NCBI GenBank assembly: GCA_014898415.1
Contig: RCTD01000019.1
Location: forward strand, 496,001 to 560,000
Direction of reading: 5' to 3'
Origin: Stromatinia cepivora
Lineage: Eukaryota > Ascomycota > Leotiomycetes > Helotiales > Sclerotiniaceae
Length of the DNA stretch: 64,000 bases
How positions within the stretch are numbered: position 1 is the stretch's first letter; each line of letters opens with the position of its first letter. Positions 1-12,859 of the stretch are shown piece after piece. A program made the translations under genes and the position numbers. Under the pieces are notes generated by a model that was not told the DNA's origin, did no database searches, and saw only the letters and a program-made list of their open reading frames with translations.

Positions 1-154
1 TTATTTATTATCAATTCAATCAATAAAGATATATATATATATACTACAATTATAAAACTTTTCCTAAATTATATTCATAACAATCAGCAAATATAAATGA
101 TTAATTTGAGTAGTATGATATTATTTTTAAATAATAAGACTTTTAAGATATAAT

Positions 155-436
155 TGTGACGCACAAGAGCCGTAGTAGAGCTGAATAAACAGGGTCAATT
201 ATGTTCTTTAGAATCTTTAATTGAAGAATTATGGCTCGTAAGGAGCGATTAGATATATATACACAAATACCCATTTGTGGGTTGTGGGGTTGTGTGTATG
301 TGTTATTAGGGTTACTATTTTATTATATTAAATTGTATGATTTGTAATGTATACGTACGGATGATCAGCTCATAAATTGATATGGGAGATAAGGGGTATC
401 ACGTGGTTAGCCTCCTGTGGTTCACGATTCGTGACA
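155..436 (-). repeat. Solo LTR, family K
   Basis: This is a 282-bp LTR beginning TGTGACGCAC and ending TTCGTGACA. It is flanked by a perfect 5-bp duplication, ATAAT at 150-154 and 437-441, so it is a complete solo LTR left after LTR-LTR recombination. The same LTR recurs at 44638-44984 and 51463-51970, where a full element shows that coding runs on the minus strand for this LTR orientation. This copy keeps more G and C than its neighbours. Confidence 0.9.
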
Positions 437-920
437 ATAATGATATAAATAAATTAATTTAATTATATTCTTTGTAAGTCTGGATATATAAAGATATAAT
501 GAATTAAAGAATTAAAGAATTAAAGAATTAAAATAGAAATTATATATAGAGATTTAATAAATAAATAAATGATGAATAAAAGAGTGATAGAATAAGATAT
601 GATTGATTATGAAAGATTATGAGTTTGTAGGGGATGATTAGATGAGATAGAATAGGATAGGATAGGATAAAATAAGATAAAATAAAATAAAATAAGATAA
701 GATAAGATAAGATAAGATAAGATAAGATAAGATAAGATAAGATAAGATAAGATAAAATAAAATAAAATAAAATAAAATAAAATAAAATAAAATAAAATAA
801 AATATATATATATATATTATATTAATAATTAAATTGAATAGCGGAAATTGAAGAATTGATTAATAAGTACTAAGAAATATTATAATTTGTTTTGTTTTAT
901 TTATTAATAATTATAAATAT
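437..920. other. AT-rich gap between solo LTR and Copia element
   Basis: No gene is seen. The stretch holds a short tandem array of GAATTAAA-type units (about 498-529), the pentanucleotide microsatellite listed separately and an AT dinucleotide run near 802-819. Confidence 0.6.
643..803. repeat. Pentanucleotide microsatellite (GATAA/AATAA)n
   Basis: About 160 bp of near-perfect 5-bp units. It starts with GATAG units, passes through a block of GATAA and ends in AATAA, then changes to an AT run. The gradient from GATAA to AATAA is what stepwise G-to-A change within one array would give. Confidence 0.9.
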
Positions 921-1352
921 TGTTAACTTTTGGTACAGGAAGTAATAGTATTATTGATTATATAGATTGAACTAAGGATTTATTATTCTAATAGGAATAG
1001 AATTGAGATTATTCCTAAATATAATTTGTATATTATTATAATTATATAATTTTAATTTTAATTTTATAATAACTTTATTTTTAATATTCTTTTATTGAAG
1101 ATATCCTATTTGATTTTTCTAAACTACTAATCCTAATATTTTTTTGAATCTTTTGAAAGTAATCTTTATATAAAACTTCATTATTTTATTAATAATTATA
1201 TTATATATATTGATATAATTAATGACGATTTTTTCCTTTTCTATTAAATCTTTAATGAAATGATAACTGATATCTATATATTTGAGTTGTTTATACAAAT
1301 ATAGATTCTTGATTAAAATTAAAGTATTCTAATTGTTATTAAATATTTGAAT
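921..1352 (-). mobile_element. Copia element, first 3' LTR plus end of RNase H
   Basis: A 166-bp LTR (921-1086) is followed by about 266 bp matching the 3' end of Copia pol (minus strand). The LTR is heavily changed: its CCAACA end now reads TTAATA. The 5 bp to its left, AATAT (916-920), match the 5 bp right of the LTR ending at 25991. These are therefore likely the two outer ends of one insertion. The pol fragment stops where the next LTR copy starts at 1353. Confidence 0.75.
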
Positions 1353-2568
1353 TGTTAACTTTTGGTGCAGGAAGTAGTAGTATTGTTGACTATATAGGTT
1401 GAACTAAAGATCTATATATCTAATAGAAATAAAATTAAGGTTATCCCTAAATATGGTTTATACACTATTATAATCACATAACCTCAATTCTAATCCTATA
1501 ATGATTTCATTTCCAACATTCCTTTATTGAGAATATCCTATTCGATCCTTTTAGATTACTAATCCTAACATTTTCTTGAACTTTTCGAAAGCAATCCTTG
1601 TACAAAACTTCATCATTCTATCGGTAATTATATTGTATATATTGATATAATTAGTAGCGATTTTCTTCTTTTCTATCAAATCCCTGATGAAATGATAATT
1701 GATATTTATATATTTGGATTATTCGTGTAAATGTGGGTTCTTGGTTAAAGCTAAAGTATTCTGATTGTTATTAAGCATTTGAATCGTATCTCTATTCTTT
1801 TCAATATAATTTAATTTGAATAGATCCTTAAGCATTTATATAATCTATTTTCTTTGTTTAATGAATATTGCTATTATAATATATTCTGATTCTATATTGA
1901 AGGTAATTATAGATATTTGTTTCTTGTTAATCTACAATATAAAGCCTTTATAGAATATCATAACTCCTTTTGAAATACTTTTCCAATTATATTTGTCATT
2001 AGTTTAATCTGTATTTATATATATCTTTATTGTATTATCAGATATATTATATTCCTTACAGATATCAGATTGTACTTCCTTTAATCCGAATTATAGTTTT
2101 TATTTGATTGTTGATTATAGATATCGCATCAAATTCTTCAAAACTATAATATGATGTTTTATTAGTTTTGTTATAAATTGTGAAAGTCTTCTAATTAAGA
2201 ATATTATATCTAATTGAATATATATTATTGGATAAATCACACTTCTTATTCGTTGTTGATATTTGTTTACATTTATTAGTTCATCGTTATTGATTGTTAA
2301 TTGGAGATGGGTATAATCTATTATTAATAGTTTCTTGACTTGGTATTGTTTATATGTAATAATGTATTTGATTAGTATAATATCAAAATATTCTTTTTGG
2401 TCTATAATTAATATATATGTTTTTCTATCGCGAATGATTCTAATATTTAGGATCTTACTAATTTTCTCTAAATTTTTAGTATTAAAATGAGCTGATAACT
2501 TTTTATCGAATCAAATGATTTGTAATGATATATACGATGCAATAACGATATCGTTGATATATACTAAT
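1353..2568 (-). mobile_element. Copia element, second 3' LTR plus pol fragment
   Basis: A second 166-bp LTR (1353-1518) of the same family is followed by about 1,050 bp of the same pol 3' region (RNase H into reverse transcriptase, minus strand). It restarts at the same point as the first copy. It is less decayed than the copy at 921. No matching 5' LTR of its own was found to the right. Confidence 0.75.
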
Positions 2569-5500
2569 TGTTAAGTTTTGGTGCAGGAAGTAGTAGTACT
2601 ATTGATTATGTAGGTTGAACTAAGGATTTATATTTCTAATAGGAGTAGAATTGAGGTTATCCCCAAATATGGTTTATGCGTTATTTTGATTATATAACCT
2701 CAATTCTAATTCTATAATGGTCTCATTTCCAATACTCCTTTATTAAGGATATTTTATTCGATCCTTTTAGGCTATTAATCCTAACATTTTCTTGAACTTT
2801 TCGAAAGTAATCCTTATACAGGGCTTCATTATTCTGTCAACAACTATATTATATATATTAATATAATTAATGGCGATTTTCTCCTTTTTTATTAAATCCT
2901 TAATAAAATAATAATTGATATCTATATATTTGAATCGTTCATATAAATATAGATTCTTGGTTAAAGCTAAAACACCCTGATTATTATCAAGCATTTAAAC
3001 TATATCTTTGTTCTTTCCAATATAACTTGATCTGAATAGATTTTTAAGTATTTATACAATCTATTTTCTTTGTTTAATAAATATTATTATTATAATATAT
3101 TCTGATTCTGTACTAAAGATAACTATAAATATTTGTTTTTTATTAGCCTATAATATAGGGCCTTTATAGAATATTACAATTCCTTTTGAAATACTTTTCC
3201 GATTATATTTATTATTAGTTCAATTTGTATTTATATATATTTTTATTATATGATCAAATATATTATATTCTTTGTAGATATCAGATTATACTTTTTTTGA
3301 TCTGAATTATAATTTCTATTTGATTGTTAATTGTAGATATTATATCAGATTCTTTAAAACTATAATATAATATTTTGCTGGTTTTGTTATAAATTGTAAA
3401 AGTCTTTCGATTGAGAATGTTATATTTGATTGAATATATATTATTTAATAGATTATATTTCTTATTTGTTATTAATATTTATTTATATCTATCAATTCAT
3501 CGTTATTGATTGTTGATTGAAAATAGGTATAATCTATTATTAATAGTTTCTTGATTTGATATTGTTTATATATAATATTATATTTGATTAATATAATATC
3601 GAAATATTCTTTTTGATTTATAATTAATATATATACTTTTCTATTACAAATAATCTTAACATTTAGGATTTCATTAATCTTTCTTAGATTCTTAGTATTA
3701 AAATGAATTGATAACTTTTCATCGAATCAAATGATTTGTGATGATATATATAATACAATAATAATATTGTCAATATATATTAATAATATTATATTACAGC
3801 TTTTGGATATATACAAATATAGATCTACCAAACTTTATATAAAATTTATATTTAAAAGCTTTTTTTTTCAATAGTAAACTCTAATTCTTTTTAATTTGCT
3901 TTAAATTATATAGACTTTGTAAGGTTTATAATACATATCCCTTTTCGATTTTGATACCTTGGAATAATTAGAGATAGATTTCTTCCTTTAAATATGATTT
4001 AGTAAAAGTGTTTTTGATATCGAAATATAAGTATTCCAAATTTTCTTTTGCAACAATAATTAGAAATAATCTGAGTATATTTAGCCTTATTGTTAATATA
4101 AATATTTCGTTGTAATCTTTTCCTAATATCTAATTGAATTCTCGAATTATTAATTTTGCTTTGAATCGTTCTATTTTATTATCCTTTATTTTAATTATAA
4201 ATATTTATTTCATTGAAACTAAATTACTTTCTTTAGGAAGTATATATTCTTCTCAAATACTATTTTGAATCAAAGATATAATTTCCTTTTGGATAATTTC
4301 CTTTCATTTTTCAGAGTATTCTCAATCTGATATTGCTTTCTTATAAATTTTTGGTATTTTGATTCCCAGAACTTTTTTGATTGGATATATTATATTTTCT
4401 ATATTATTTGTATTTATTAATAAAATTATAAAATTTGAAACGATTTTATTTTTGATATAAAGGTTTATTTTGTAAATAATTGGGATTGTAATTATAATAT
4501 ATTTTATATTTTCTTGAATTTTGATTTATATAGATATTGCAATCAATGCCTTTATAATCTTGTTTTTCTGTTTTCTTTTAGGATTTTATTTTATATTTCT
4601 TTTTTGTTTTCGTATTAAATATTTTAAGGATTTATCTTTAAGATTTATTATATCCTTTTATTCGATTTCAAATAATTATAAATTTATTTCGTTTTTTGAT
4701 TTTATTGAAATAGATTTATTAGTAAAATTTAAGATAATCTTAAATTTTATTTTCAATATAAATTCAAGATCTATAGAAATTGATTTTTGGATTGGAATTT
4801 CTGGAATAATAGATTCAATATCTGAAATATTTTTGGAAAAAGATTCTTAATTTATTTTTTGAATATTACTATCTTTATTTTTATTATATATTGATATTGA
4901 TATATCTAATTTATTTAATTTCAATTCAACAATTAAAGTACTTAATATAATCATTAAATTTAATATAATATCTATTAAAAAGAATATTTAAAATAAAGAT
5001 AATATAGATATTATATTTAATATTGAAAATAAAAAAGATACTGAGAATAAAAAAGGTACTTTATTTGTTATTGATCTATTACAAAATCTTCAATCTAATT
5101 TTATATTCTTTGTTTTTTGTAAATCTAATTCATAATTTTTTAATTTAAAATCCAAATCTTTTTTTCGATAAAATTCATTTATAATTACTTTATTTAATCG
5201 AAATATATAATTTAGCTTTGGAAAATACACTTTAATATATTTATTCATAACTTTTGAATATCCTAAAAATATATCAATTTTCGAAATATTCTATAATTTA
5301 TTATATCTTTATTCTTTCAGATTAATCTTAAAATTGATATAAATATAATATTTATTCCCCCAGATTTTGTATATCTTTATATTTAGTATTATACCTATAA
5401 AAGCTTTTATAAAAGATTAATCTATTCTATTTATATCAAAACTAATATTAATACAATCTCCAACACAAATATTATACTCTACAATTTCATTTCAAAATTT

Positions 5501-5673
5501 TAATAATAATCTAGCTTTTTTTAATATTGTTTTTATATTTGCTTTTACAATCCTTATATTCTATTCTATAGATTCGTTTTGATATAAAAAAATAATTGTT
5601 ATAATTTCGGATTATATACTTAATGATTATTTACAAATAATTTATAGGAATTCCAATGTATTGTTAATCTTGA
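2569..5673 (-). mobile_element. Copia element, third 3' LTR and RT/RNase H half of pol
   Basis: The LTR at 2569-2734 (166 bp) is followed on the minus strand by Copia pol read 3' to 5'. The frame at 2767-2994 carries the RNase H tail (DNNQGVLALTKN near its start, then the segment typical of Ty1/Copia). Near 3,780 a YIDN motif stands where reverse transcriptase has YVDD. Many stops break the frame. The sequence ends at the CTTGA target of element G and resumes at 23304, giving together about 5.2 kb of internal sequence, the usual size for a full Copia element. Confidence 0.8.
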
Positions 5674-5993
5674 TGTTACGACGGCATCCAATATACCGAA
5701 TCATATGATCAGAAAGTTACGGGATTAGAGATTCCCATTAAATCCTATTACTTCTATTTGATAGAATATAATAGGATCAATGGAATAATAGAGAACGAAG
5801 ATCTATATAAAGGAATAAATTTCATTATAATATAAAGTTTTATATTCAAAAATAATTATTAGTTTTATTATTATAATTACAAGAATTGTAATCAATTATC
5901 AACCTTATTGAATTCCTATTTGAAATCTAATCTAAATCATTTCAAAAGATCTTTAATCATTTTTATATAATTCTAAAAACAGCTCCTATAACA

Positions 5994-8900
5994 TTTTGAA
6001 CATTATTTCTATTTCAAATACCGATTTAATATCAACCAATGATATAATACCCAAAGATATCAATTCAGATTAATCTACATTAACAACCAATACCAATGAT
6101 ATTAAGATAATCGATACCCCCAAGAAAATCATCATTAACAAAATATTCAAGATCGCCTTATCAAACAAATACCAAGGTAGCCAATAGAAACTCGATACCT
6201 TTTTATTATAATTTGAGATTTACTTCAGATTCAATAAGGACAAATTCATTATTACGAAATCTAAAAGTATATAAATTATATTATACCTTCAAAGAGAAAC
6301 AATCAAATAGATTCAACTATATTTATATAATTATTTCAAATATACTGATTAGAATTATATACAATCTATATAAGTAATATTCAACAGTTTTGAAGAATTT
6401 AAAATAGAAATCCACAAAATCTTTGGAAATTCCAATAAATTAGAAATAGTAGAAAATAAGATCTTTAATCTCAAATAGATAGGATCAATATTGAAATATA
6501 TTATAGAATTTCGAAAATATATAGGAACAATCAATTAGAACGAAATCGCTATTATAAATTATTATCAAAAAGAATTCAAATCGGAAGTTAGATTGGAATT
6601 AAAAAGAACTATAACAAATGAAAACTTAAACGATCTAATTCAGGATTTCATCGAATTAGATGATCATCTTTATCAATACTAATAAAGCCAGAGATTATAT
6701 AAACCTCAAAGGAATCAAAAACAAGGATATTATTACAAGAATAAAAGCAAACCATATTACAATCTATAAAGATATAGAAACCCCATAGAATTAGATATTA
6801 CACATTATACCAACAAAGATAATAATCAAAAAAAAAACAAAAACAAAACAATAACTTATATTTTGAATATAGAAAAACAAAGCATCAGGCAACAAATTGC
6901 TGAAACAAAAAGATAAACAAAAGAAAGGGCAATTTTAAGAATAAATTCGGTAAAGGCCAATTTAATACTACCTTTACACTACAATTATATACAGTCAATA
7001 TCACAAAACTAACCATACCACCACCAACTTACAAAGAAGAGCTAGGAGAAGAAGAAGTAAAGAACCTTTCATAAATAAATAAAAACCTACAATTAAAAGA
7101 ACTATAATCTATTCAAGAAATTGACCAATAGAACCATCGTATTTGGGAATTTGAAGATATTAATAAGGACATTATCAATAAGGATCTCAATATAATAAAT
7201 ATTGAAGAAAAAGAATCTTACAAAGTTCGGTATATCAACCAATACTGAATTTTATAATTTGGAATTATTATTAATATCTTATTTGTAGAAAGAATCAATA
7301 AAGAACATCTTCAATAATCAAAACAAAGAGAATTATGGAAAGTATTCTATTAATATATATTCAAACAAAATGAAAACCAAAACTTATTTTTATACAGAAA
7401 AATCGGAAAAGAATATTATATCTAAATTTAAACTATACTACCATTATCAATTATAGATACAGTAATAAAAGTAACCCGAGGGAATTATCGATATACTCTA
7501 TAAAAAGACTTACTCGACAATAAAATTAGATCAAGGATGAACATAATCTATCTAGAAGAAGAAAAACCACGATGTATAACATTTATCGATGAAATCATCC
7601 AGGATTATGAAGACGAACAAATTATACTACAACTAAATACTATAAAACAAACAGAATAGATATACTACAGAATCAAGATAAATAAACAAATACAACCAAC
7701 TATAATAGATTCAAAGGTTATAAGGAATTTTATTGTATTAGAAATTGCAAAATACTTGGGAATTCCATTCCAAAAGAAATAAGAACTCTACCAATTACAA
7801 TTAATTAACAAATAATTAGCAGAATCTAACAGGAACGTTTCTTAAGAGATACGATCAGTATATATAAGTATAATCCAACATTCGGAAGTTATATAGTTTG
7901 ATATTGTGTTATTGAATCAACAATAGATCATTTTAGGGATGCTATAATTAAAGGTATATAACCCAAGAATAGATTGATTACAAAAAATAATGATATTCGA
8001 TCAATACAAGAACAATTACAATAATATATTCAAGGTATCCACGAAACATAATACACGTCAAGAAGAGTTGAATATGAATAATATTGGCGATATAGGACAT
8101 TTAATCCAGGGTTCTCCATTAAAAACAAAGAATAGTATATCTTCTCTATAAATACAGAAATTAATAATACAGTACCAAATTGTAATCAAAATAAAAAAGC
8201 TTATAATATTAGAATAATATAAGGAATATAAATATGTTTTTAGAGAACCAAAGAACTATAAGGTTTTATTAGAACACAAATTGTAGAATTATAAGATTAT
8301 ATTGGAGGATAACAAGATGTCTGTATACATCCCAATTTATTCAATATCAATTGATAAATTAAAGATGCTCAAAGAATACATCGACGATAATTTGATCAAA
8401 GAATAAATTAAGGATCCATATTCCAAATGACAAATCCAATTATATGGGTATCCAAGAAAGATAGTACTAAAAGACTAATTATGGATTACAGAAAACTCAA
8501 TGCGTTTATCAAAAAGAATCGATATTCATTTTTATTAGCTATAAAACTAAGAAATCGATTAAACAGAACAACAATATTTATTAAGATGGATCTATACAAT
8601 GATTACTATTTGATTAGAATGAAAAAAGGTAAAGAATGGAAAACTATTTTCAAAATTAGATATGGGCTATATGAATACCAGATTATGCCATTTGGGCTAA
8701 TCAATATATTAGTAATATTTATGAAGCTTATGAATAATGTGTTGTTATAATATTTGAATATTTATTGTATATACTATTTAGATGATATCCTAATATATTC
8801 AAACAACGAAATTCAATATATCAAAGATATCAATAATATCTTTGAATATTTAATTAAGATTGATTTATTATACAAATTAAACAAATATAAATTCTATATT

Positions 8901-11100
8901 ACAGAAACAAAGTTCTTAAAATTCATAATATCAAACCAAAAGTTCAAAATAAACAAGGATAAAATCAAGATAATACTCGAATGGAAATAGTTTATTATAA
9001 TTAAAAAAGTATAATCGTTTTTAGGATTTATCAACTTTTATTGAAGATTTATTAAAGGTTATTTAGGGATTATAGTATCTTTAATCAATTTAACCAGAAA
9101 AGAGTAAGGAACATTTGAATGAAACGATAAAGTGTAGGAATCATTCGATATATTCAAATAGGCAATAATCGGAGAATCAATATTATTAATATTTGATCTA
9201 AAAAAGCAAATTATAGTGGAAACAGATTCTTCGGATTTTGTTATAGGGGTAGTTCTGAGCTAATCAGATCAAAATAAGAAATATCAATCAATTATATTCT
9301 ATTTTTGAAAATTATTATCAGTAAAATTAAATTACGAAATATATAATAAAGAATTACTGGCGATAATCGATATATTCAAAGAATAACAAGTATATTTGAA
9401 AAAATCAAAATATATGGTATAGATATATATAGATTATAAGAACTTAATTTATTTCATTATAATGAAGCAATTGAATAGACGATAGATTAGATGGTTGGAA
9501 ATTATAATCAATTATAATTTCAAAATTTTATATATTAAAGGATTAGAAAACACTAAAACCGATGCTTTTAGCTGAAAATCGGAATATCAGAAAAACAAGT
9601 TGTATGAATTATATACTATATTTAAACAGAAAAACGAATCATTGATTTATAATATATTGCAGTTTATAGTCATTTATATTTTGGAAGATAATTATCTAAA
9701 GAACAAGATCCAATTATACTATAAAGGTGATGCTATAATTATGCGTATATTCAAGGCAATAGAACCAGGATTTATAATAGAAAACGATATAATATATTTC
9801 TACGGAAAAGTATATATTATTAATCGAATAATTAAGGAATTTGTAATAAAACAATATAGATTGTCTGTATATGAATATTAAAGAATTACAAGAATATTCG
9901 TAAGGATACGGGAAATCAATTATTTCCTGTGAATAAGAATAATAGTTGAAGAAGTTGTTGGAAATTGTGATATCTGTATATAGAATAAATCTTTTAGATA
10001 TGTTCTATATGGTCAACTCCAAATCCTAAATATATCTTCTTAATTATGAAAGTCTATTATATAGGATTTTATAATCAAACTATTATTTTTAAAAGATTCT
10101 ATTATAGGAATTGAATATGATGTTATATTCAATATAGTAGATAGATTAACAAAATTTGTATATATAATATTATTCAAAGAAATATAGATTGTTAAGTAAT
10201 TAATATATATATTCTTTAGGATTATAATAAATATATATAGAGTATTAGATGAGATAATCTCGGATAGAAATAAACTTTTTACCTCAAAATTCTGGATTAT
10301 TTTATTAGTATTAATAAATATTAAAAGAAAACTATTGATAGTTTTCTATTTATAAATAGATGATCAAATAGAAAGAATTAATTAGACAATAAAAGTATAT
10401 TTTAGATATTATATAAATTATCGATAAAACAATTAGGTAGAATTATTATTTATGATATAATTCGTATATAATATATCGGAAACAGAAACCATAAAGGTTA
10501 TACCAATATATATTAACTTTGGGTTTAATTCTAAAGTATACCAAATATTGATACTGCAAGAAATTAATACTGAATTAGTAATAATATAAATCGAACAATT
10601 AAAGGATTTACAAAAGTAATTTACTTTTGATTTAATATTTATATTATCCAGAATAGTAATTTATTACAATACGAAATATAATATGGAATCTATATTTAAA
10701 AAGGGGGATAAAGTTTATCTGCTATAACGAAATATAAAAACCAAAAGATTAAGCAATAAACTTAATTATAGGAAATTAGAATTATTCAAGATTGATAAAG
10801 TAATAGAAACTATCAATTATTGGTTAAAATTATTAGATATAATGAATATCCATTTAGTATTCTATATATCCTTATTTGAACCAATATCATTAGGAATATT
10901 GAATACATTATTTATAGAAATCGAATCAGTTAATCCGAACGCTATATATAATATTGAAATAATACTAAATTGTAAATATATTAGAAGTATAATCAAATAT
11001 TTGATCAAATGATTAGATTATTCATATACCGAAAATTTATAGAAACCAAGAACAAATCTCAATTGCCCTAAAAAGTTGGAGATATTCTATCAACAATATC
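5994..11100 (+). pseudogene. Gag-pol of Gypsy element G (decayed)
   Basis: All plus strand. A Gag region ends near 6,900 in a CCHC-knuckle-like patch. A protease-like segment with Asp-Ser at the active-site position lies near 7,690. Reverse transcriptase spans about 8,340-8,990: MDYRKLN, then KMDLYNDY, MPFGLIN and the catalytic YLDDILIYS motif. RNase H follows (near 9,220-9,380, with ETDSSDF and LNYEIYNKELL). Remnants of integrase run from about 9,600 to 10,560. At least a dozen in-frame TAG/TAA codons, mostly where Gln is expected, and a TGA in place of Trp or Arg make it non-functional. The pattern is that of RIP. The domain order is Ty3/Gypsy. Confidence 0.85.
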
Positions 11101-11142
11101 CGGATTTGTCTAAAAGGAAAAAGAATCTATTGAAGTTAGAAT

Positions 11143-11460
11143 CAAAGAATCTAAAGAAAAAGGATCGAAAACAAAAGAACCGTTACTAGAATTAGTAGTA
11201 GAAACAGATGCCAACTCCTTTTCCTTCTCAATACATTTATTTTCCAATCGTTATTTCTCAATCTTAAACTCTTCAAAAGCTTCAATAGTATAAAGATTAT
11301 ATTGAAGCATTTTGTCAGCTTTTTCCTGCAAAACACACTTCTGCTTTTGCAAGCGAGCCAACCGAGCAACTGCTTCAGTTATAGCATTTGCAACCTTCTC
11401 CTTTTCGAACTCAAAACATTCTTCCTCAGAATTAACACAAGATTAATCGCCTGTAGAATG
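11143..11460 (-). pseudogene. Antisense coiled-coil reading frame in element G
   Basis: On the strand opposite to pol, between integrase and the 3' LTR, one frame reads through about 100 codons rich in Glu, Lys, Leu, Ala and Cys (for example ARLARLQKQKCVLQEKADK) with a single TAA. Heptad-like Leu/Ala spacing suggests a coiled coil. Base composition is less AT-rich than the surrounding pol. Similar antisense frames are seen in other fungal Gypsy elements (my recollection of the family; not checked). The function is unknown. Confidence 0.5.
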
Positions 11461-11712
11461 ATCATATACATTATAACGACCATTGCTCATACTCTTTATA
11501 TATTCACTACAATACACAGCATTTGGAAACATCCAACATTCAAGGTTCTTCTCCAAACAGTGATTATATTTGTAAGATATAATGATACCTTTGTTTTTAA
11601 AACGAAAATAAATATTTTTACAATTAGCAACAGATTTTGAAGAATGAATAACAGATATCATAACAAATAGAAAGGAAAGCACTACAGAATTAATCAAATA
11701 AAAGAAATTCAT
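11443..11712 (-). CDS. Small secreted-type protein ORF, antisense in element G
   Basis: This is an 89-codon ORF starting with ATG at 11712 and running antisense to pol just upstream of the 3' LTR of G. Residues 1-27 form a hydrophobic signal-peptide-like segment. The remainder is short and polar with four cysteines (in VANCKN, YNHCLEK, LECWMF and VYCSEY contexts). No stop interrupts it, unlike every pol frame around it. It may be the 5' exon of the coiled-coil frame that follows immediately downstream. I do not recognise a family. It could also be chance or a captured effector-like gene. Confidence 0.35.
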   Translation of the reverse strand: MNFFYLINSVVLSFLFVMISVIHSSKSVANCKNIYFRFKNKGIIISYKYNHCLEKNLECWMFPNAVYCSEYIKSMSNGRYNVYDHSTGD

Positions 11713-12859
11713 TTTATAAACGCTTAGGATAAGTGTTAAACTAAAAAGAGGATAATATTACGATAATATCCAATATACCGAATCATATAATCAGAAAGTT
11801 ATAGTGTGAGAAAGTTGGGATATCAAGGCCTAACACATAGCTAGTTCGTAGTCATATAGTCATATGACTCTTTGTAGTTAGATATAAGAAAGGGCTCTGC
11901 TCCCCTTTCCTTGAAAGAAATCAATCGTTTTTCTATTAGTCTTTCTGTATTTCATTTGTGTATAATCCAAATCATTATCTAAACCTATTAGTTTTACTAT
12001 TTGAAGCCTTTACAATATAATCTGATCAATTCCAATTCCCATTTCCCTTTGTAGTGTACTATCAGGACGTATATATCTCAATATACCTCTTTCACAATAA
12101 TGATCTATACAAAGATTTCGAACTGTACGGTTTATACTATACAAATATGTCTGCGAGGAAACCATAATTGAAAAGAAAGTAGAATTAGCAGTTTGTAAAT
12201 AAAGGGATGGGATTGATTTTGAAAGAATAATTTTTTCAAAAATATAGGATTATCAAGTTCTAAATGAGAAAGTTTTGATTATCGAAGCTCCTTTATTTGT
12301 ACTCATTTATTATATCGAAGACGAATCATTTTTCAGCAAAATCATCATTCTATTCTTCATTTTGAGAGGAATATATCAACGAAAGTCCTATTCGGGGATA
12401 CAATTAATAACGTCAAGAATATATTAGAACTCTAAATATAATGGAATCCCTATTTATAAACGAATCATTTATTTTTATAAACAAGAAAACTCCAATCCCG
12501 AAAACAATCTTAATTAAATGCGATCAATTATATTGAAGGACCTTGAATGCTTTATATATTTTTAGAGTTATTTGAATGCTTAAGTGTGTATTGGAGCAAT
12601 AGGAAGGATTGGGTATAGTACACTAAATTACTATCCTTGATATCAGTAATCAAAAATTTAAGATATATCTTAAAAAACTTTTAGCTGAAGGGTTTGAGAT
12701 TTATGTGTTTTTTTGGAAGAAGGAAAACCCTGGGAAGGATTATATATACTTTTCCTTTTTTTTTGGAGATTTATCAAAGGAAAATTATAAATACTGAAAG
12801 CTATCGAGAATCAAATATTGAATTAGATTTTAACGAATCGGATACTTTTTAATCAAGTT

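Noticed and set aside
643..803. Telomere-like or centromeric repeat
   Set aside because: The unit is GATAA/AATAA, not TTAGGG, and the array is only 160 bp; it is a simple microsatellite.
4521..4850. Plus-strand 109-codon hydrophobic ORF
   Set aside because: It is antisense to the Copia pol region, and its composition reflects AT-rich DNA with no start or domain evidence.
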